Shown piece by piece: positions 17,150 through 20,947 of a stretch of 20,947 nt of DNA (its first letter is position 1; every line of letters starts with the position of its first letter). A program made the position numbers and the translations under genes. The notes beneath the pieces are model-generated. The model saw only the letters and a program-made list of their open reading frames with translations. It searched no databases and was not told where the DNA came from. The DNA comes from a virus: IMG/VR virus record IMGVR_UViG_3300020470_004444, positions 1 through 20,947 of that record, one strand, 5' to 3'.

Positions 17150-18283
17150 CTATTTCCTTTTCACTATAAATTCAAAATCATCATCAAATATTTGTTCTTG
17201 TCCGTCATCGTATTTTAATTTCAATAAAATTTTATAAACTCTATCAGGATAAAATCCATCTAAGTATTGAATAAAATAATTTGAGTTTTCATCACAGCTA
17301 AGTTTTGTATAACTTGTTCCCGTTGAGTCTTCAAATGGAACAATGAACTCATCAGTAGCAACATCTTTAATTGCATATGAACCACTACCCTCAGTAATAA
17401 ATGAACCAGTTACAGTTTGTACTGAATTAGTAAAAGTTTTTTGAATATATCTTTTTCTCGCACCAACTCTAAACTTAACACGCTCACCAACTTTATAACT
17501 TTCCCTTAATCCTTGCATGTATAAAAAGTTATCAGCTAATCCACTCATTGTTAATTCATTTAATGAACCTGTAGAGAATGATGAATCATTCCAACGAACT
17601 TCCAATCTTGGTGAAAAAATAGTATGTGTGTTTCTTGAAAAGAATTTTAAATGTCCGAATGTTGTTTCATCTGTTTCTTGACTACCACTAAAATTTATTA
17701 ACATTCCATAATTTGAATATTGTCCATTATACCACATACGAAACATATTTGTTATATCAACATCAATATCAGGTGATTGATTTGAAAATGATTGTTCTGA
17801 TTGACTAACATTTAAAACTGAAACACCAGCATTACTCCAAGTTAAAGCATTACCTCCAATTGGATTACTACGGTTTTCCCAACTACAACCATTAGTGTTT
17901 TTTGGTCTATCACCAAACTTACCAGTACCCTCAGTCCAAGATTGTGATATTGGTTGAATGGCTAAAGTATATTCTTCAGTCATTTCGGCATTACCCTCAG
18001 CTTCAAATAATCTTAAATAAACTTTTGTACCACTAAGAGCAGCAGGGCCTCTAAGTGGAGATATAGTCCCATCAGAAAGTGACTTAGATAATTCAGTAAA
18101 CTCGTCTCCACTAAATTGAACTAATGCTCTTGTTTGGTGGTCAAATGAATTGTTAAAAAATTCTTTTTTAACTTCAAGTATTTGGTCTCTTCCAAAGTTT
18201 TGGTCTCTAAAAGAAGTTCCATCTATTTTACTTGAACCACTTGAAATCCAAGTGTCTTGATTTGGAAAAATAAAATGATGCAT
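17150..18283 (-). CDS. DNRLRE-like structural protein, 377 aa
   Basis: The N-terminal half matches the style of DNRLRE/CBM96-type beta-sandwich domains: DTWISSGS at about 10-17, NFGRDQILEVKK near 30, RALVQFSG near 52, YLRLFEAEG near 92, then QSWTEGTG and WSNAGVSV. VDITNMFRMWYNGQYSNYGM (about 175-194) and the strand FSPRLEVRWND follow (about 220-231). Such domains occur in secreted adhesins and glycan-binding proteins; here the protein lacks a signal peptide, consistent with a virion component. The C-terminal 130 residues are a separate beta-rich part (KVGERVKFRVGARKRY, DGFYPDRVYKILLKLKYDDG) resembling an Ig-like or fibre-base fold. The start overlaps the gp6 stop (TAATG), with AGGGAG upstream, implying coupled translation with the wedge protein. 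It may be a gp6-adjacent wedge accessory; the exact role is unknown. Confidence 0.75.
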   Translation of the reverse strand: MHHFIFPNQDTWISSGSSKIDGTSFRDQNFGRDQILEVKKEFFNNSFDHQTRALVQFSGDEFTELSKSLSDGTISPLRGPAALSGTKVYLRLFEAEGNAEMTEEYTLAIQPISQSWTEGTGKFGDRPKNTNGCSWENRSNPIGGNALTWSNAGVSVLNVSQSEQSFSNQSPDIDVDITNMFRMWYNGQYSNYGMLINFSGSQETDETTFGHLKFFSRNTHTIFSPRLEVRWNDSSFSTGSLNELTMSGLADNFLYMQGLRESYKVGERVKFRVGARKRYIQKTFTNSVQTVTGSFITEGSGSYAIKDVATDEFIVPFEDSTGTSYTKLSCDENSNYFIQYLDGFYPDRVYKILLKLKYDDGQEQIFDDDFEFIVKRK

Positions 18284-20544
18284 TATCTAACTCTCCCTTG
18301 TATGTTTTCGTTTGGATTTTTTAATTCAAAAACAGATGGTGTGCCTGTGTTTGGTGGTAATATAATTGTCCCATCATCTGAAAGTGCTATTTTGAAATCA
18401 TATTTATAACCATAACCATCAGTACCACCATCAGCTATTACAAAACTTCCATCACTATTACCATCACCATCTAAATCAGCACCAGTACCAGACGTACTGA
18501 ATGAATAATTATATGTTGGTGAAGTTAATGATTCACCATCATCATAAAAATAATCTAAATCTTGAGTTATAGTAACATGACCGATTGAAAGAACACCCTC
18601 AACTCCCATCAATTCATATTCTAATTGACTTTTATAAATTGGTTGATTGAATTGCATTTTTTCAATTCTAAAATAATCTTTTATTTTTTGAATACAATTT
18701 AATTTTACTTGTTGTTTATCAGCATATTTTTCAGCTATGACATCAAATATTACACCAAAGTTAACAACATACCCATCGTTAAATGTTATTATATCTGTTA
18801 ACATTTTAAAATTTTGTAAATAGTTATTTAAATTAGTTAATAAAGTTTGTGGAACTGAGTCATTAGTTCCTAATGATGTTGCATGAGGATTACCAATTAA
18901 ATTCTTTTGTCCATTGTATGTTAAACAATAAATATTTATTGTTGTCAAACCTGGATTTTCTATAAATTGGCTTATAAAATTTTGTAACACAGTTCCCGCA
19001 GATGATATACTATTTAAAGTACCATTTGCCGAGTTTAAATTATCAATAACGCCATCCAAAGTATTTGTTGTTGTATCAGGATTATCTATGATGTCTTGTA
19101 ATATATTAATTGTAGAAGTTAAATTACTATTAGCAAATTCAGATAATTGATTAATGGATGCAGCAGCTATATCAGCTCCACCCACTTGTGGTTGATAAGA
19201 TGCATCTCGTGTAACATATACTTTCGCTATACCACCATACTGAGAATCCATATTTAAAATACGAGCTTCATAATCTTCTTTTGTAACACATCTATTTTGT
19301 GTTGCAAAAAATGCTTTAGCTTTTTCTTTTATTTCAATTATTTCCTCTTTGTTTCTACCACCAATAGCTGGTGAGTTATTTATAACACTTGTCAATTGAG
19401 CATTTGTATTTCCATTATCAGCAGTCAATGTTGGTGTGGTTATAATATTACCAGCTGGTATGTTTGATTGTGAACCACCTCCAACACGATAGGTGATTGT
19501 TAAAGTTGTATTGTTTGGTGTTTCACCAAGTGTTGAATAAAAATCACCTAACAATGGGTCTATACCATCATTTAAATCACTTGTTTGACCAGGAATGGTA
19601 ATTCCTAATTGCCCGACATCAATATAATCCTCAGTTATGGTTTGTCCGTTTTTCAAAACACCATTTCCAAATACTAATGATGTAGTGTTATCAACATTAG
19701 TTTCACGGGTAAATCTTTTTGTTGTTTTTCTATAAGTTAAAGAAAAAGGAACTGCTGTCGATGAAGGTAGTCCACCCTCTGTCGCATAAGCAGAATTTCT
19801 ATCAATATCATCAGTATAATGTGTTTTTATTGGTATTTGGTCTTGTGCTAAAAAATCTACTTCATACCAATTATTCCCGTTTGAATCCACACAAGAAACA
19901 ATGTCAACAACATTAGTATCAGGTATTGTAAGTTTTCTAAATTTTTCAGGAGCTCCAACTTGAAATGATATTGTTTTTTCTTTAGCACTTACAGCTGTCA
20001 CATTCCTTGATAAAGTATATGATGTTGCTAGTCCAGCGTCATCTTCTGTTCCAATAACAGCTGTGTCGTTTGATTGTGTTATTTGAAAATCTATATGTTC
20101 AAGAGTTGTAAACACAATGTTTGAATTTGAAATGGATTCTATTTCAATACCTGGATTAAATATACCACCATTACTATAATCTATTTTAGACCTATCTGTT
20201 GAAGCAGTTACCTCCGATGTAAAGGTTAATGTAACGTATGATGGAATAATTGGTTTGACTTTATAACCAAACATTTTAGCCATATTAATTACATTTCTTC
20301 TTTCTGATGCTAATGGTAATAACATCTCTTTATATTGTTGGTCGATATAAAACGATAACACATCACCAACATATGCGTTCATTTCTAATAACATCATACC
20401 AGGTGATGTTTCATTAAAATCTTGATAGGTATCAGGAAAATAAGATTTAGCATAATTCATTAAAGATTCTTTTAAACTTGAAAAATCTTTATTTAAATAA
20501 TTTACATTTGATTCTTTAAAATTTTCATTACCATATGTTGGCAT
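18283..20544 (-). CDS. gp6: Baseplate wedge protein, gp6/baseplate-J-like, 753 aa
   Basis: The N-terminus carries the wedge hallmark: NYLNKDFSSLKESLMNYAKS, then ETSPGMMLLEMNAYVGDVLSF (about 45-65; two adjoining blocks) and ERRNVINMAKMFGYKVKP. The middle has NRCVTKEDYEARIL (about 418-432), typical of gp6 and gpJ proteins, and the late region (about 585-660) has DGYVVNFGVIFDVIAEKY and the MGVEGVLSIGHVTI strand. In T4, gp6 dimers clamp gp7 to form the wedge core and connect neighbouring wedges in the baseplate ring. This copy is longer than T4 gp6 (about 660 aa). It has a helical insertion at about 460-540 and a C-terminal extension with DLDGDGNSDG (about 690). The start has TGGAGA at 20556-20551 and lies 13 nt after gp25. 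The assignment is confident. Confidence 0.93.
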   Translation of the reverse strand: MPTYGNENFKESNVNYLNKDFSSLKESLMNYAKSYFPDTYQDFNETSPGMMLLEMNAYVGDVLSFYIDQQYKEMLLPLASERRNVINMAKMFGYKVKPIIPSYVTLTFTSEVTASTDRSKIDYSNGGIFNPGIEIESISNSNIVFTTLEHIDFQITQSNDTAVIGTEDDAGLATSYTLSRNVTAVSAKEKTISFQVGAPEKFRKLTIPDTNVVDIVSCVDSNGNNWYEVDFLAQDQIPIKTHYTDDIDRNSAYATEGGLPSSTAVPFSLTYRKTTKRFTRETNVDNTTSLVFGNGVLKNGQTITEDYIDVGQLGITIPGQTSDLNDGIDPLLGDFYSTLGETPNNTTLTITYRVGGGSQSNIPAGNIITTPTLTADNGNTNAQLTSVINNSPAIGGRNKEEIIEIKEKAKAFFATQNRCVTKEDYEARILNMDSQYGGIAKVYVTRDASYQPQVGGADIAAASINQLSEFANSNLTSTINILQDIIDNPDTTTNTLDGVIDNLNSANGTLNSISSAGTVLQNFISQFIENPGLTTINIYCLTYNGQKNLIGNPHATSLGTNDSVPQTLLTNLNNYLQNFKMLTDIITFNDGYVVNFGVIFDVIAEKYADKQQVKLNCIQKIKDYFRIEKMQFNQPIYKSQLEYELMGVEGVLSIGHVTITQDLDYFYDDGESLTSPTYNYSFSTSGTGADLDGDGNSDGSFVIADGGTDGYGYKYDFKIALSDDGTIILPPNTGTPSVFELKNPNENIQGRVR

Positions 20545-20550
20545 TTTTTA

Positions 20551-20556
20551 TCTCCA
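20551..20556 (-). promoter_or_regulatory. Shine-Dalgarno site of gp6
   Basis: TGGAGA on the minus strand, 6 nt before the ATG at 20544. It lies within the 13-nt gap after the gp25 stop codon and supports the MPTYGN start. Confidence 0.6.
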
Positions 20557-20557
20557 A

Positions 20558-20947
20558 TTAATATCCGCCACCCCCTACTGAAGATTCTGAATTGATAGTT
20601 GAACCATCACTAAAATTTAAAGTCACAGAATCTAAGGTATTTGGGTCTTGTGTGATGTTAAATAATATTTTTACTCTTATTTCATTAGCCCCCACAACTT
20701 GATTACTTTCAATTGTGTCTATTTTAATATCTCTTACTTGTACAAAGGGTAACCATAATTCAAACCTATCTAATATAGCATCTTCTACCGCAATTAAATT
20801 TTCACTTTTAATATGTTCAAATAGTAGTCCTCTTAAATTTAAACCTAAGTTAGGTTGAAAAAGTCTTTCACCTTCATTGGTTTGTAATAAATTTCTTATA
20901 TTGTTTTTAACAGCTTCAATGGTTGTTGAAGTTGATGCAAAAAATCC
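20558..20947 (-). CDS. gp25: Baseplate wedge protein, gp25-like (N-terminus cut by window edge)
   Basis: The frame enters at the right edge and gives 129 residues ending in TAA at 20560-20558. IEAVKNNIRNLLQTNEGERL, followed by FQPNLGLNLRGLLFE, is the conserved core of the GPW/gp25 family (helix, then the acidic-Gly-x-R and P-x-x-G turn). Next come ENLIAVEDAILDRFELWLPF and the strands VRDIKIDTIESN and NEIRVKILFNIT. T4 gp25 is 132 aa, so only a short N-terminal piece is probably missing here. In T4 it joins the gp6-gp7 wedge core and contacts the inner baseplate and sheath, and its order before gp6 is seen in marine T4-like phages. An unusual Gly-rich tail (SSVGGGGY) ends the protein. It precedes gp6 by 13 nt on the same transcript. 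Confidence 0.93.
   Translation of the reverse strand, partial: GFFASTSTTIEAVKNNIRNLLQTNEGERLFQPNLGLNLRGLLFEHIKSENLIAVEDAILDRFELWLPFVQVRDIKIDTIESNQVVGANEIRVKILFNITQDPNTLDSVTLNFSDGSTINSESSVGGGGY

Noticed and set aside
19719-19916. Plus-strand open frame of 65 codons opposite gp6
   Set aside because: Antisense to a confidently assigned wedge gene; composition reflects the complement of Thr/Asn codons.
20558-20947. Alternative reading of the right-edge frame as a lysozyme, as gp25 is sometimes labelled
   Set aside because: The sequence matches the GPW/gp25 wedge core; no lysozyme catalytic arrangement is visible.

Overview
The window looks like part of a tail-morphogenesis block from an AT-rich (about 30% G+C by eye), contractile-tailed phage of the T4-like myovirus type. 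All real genes lie on the minus strand, so the block reads from right to left in these coordinates. The diagnostic anchors are at the right end: a gp25-type baseplate wedge protein (cut by the window edge) followed by a gp6/baseplate-J-like wedge protein. This gene order, the strong AGGAGA ribosome binding sites, the tight gene packing and the very large multidomain structural proteins resemble uncultured marine T4-like phages. The host cannot be named from the sequence; a marine bacterium is only an inference.

Layout, in order of transcription. (1) 20947 to 18283: gp25 (partial) and gp6, the conserved wedge core. (2) 18283 to 8741: four proteins of 377, 535, 1440 and 824 aa with adhesion or sugar-binding style modules (DNRLRE-like, LamG-like, PKD-like) and calcium-loop motifs. 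(3) 8741 to 2832: a 1969-aa giant carrying a dockerin-like loop, a LamG domain, a segment resembling phage tail protein I (the gp7-equivalent partner of gp6-type proteins), a second LamG-like domain and a three-copy 18-residue repeat. (4) A 77-bp AT-rich gap, the only sizeable intergenic space. (5) 2754 to 32: three smaller structural-looking proteins of 233, 366 and 294 aa; the last two share a C-terminal segment. (6) The first eight codons of another gene at the left edge.

The genes from gp25 to the giant protein abut or overlap. Three junctions are exact TAATG overlaps, suggesting a single polycistronic message with translational coupling and roughly fixed stoichiometry. The likely joint role is assembly of a baseplate wedge and its peripheral host-recognition apparatus. 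The most interesting signal is that a short dockerin-like module (an LP-P start, a D-x-N-x-D-G loop, then D and W) recurs in three different proteins of the cluster. Two copies also share an SGxxRPDIAH-type tail, and one of those has lost its calcium ligands. In addition, the 824-aa and 1440-aa neighbours share several C-terminal blocks and look like diverged tandem paralogues. No RNA gene, CRISPR array, insertion sequence, integrase or attachment site was seen.
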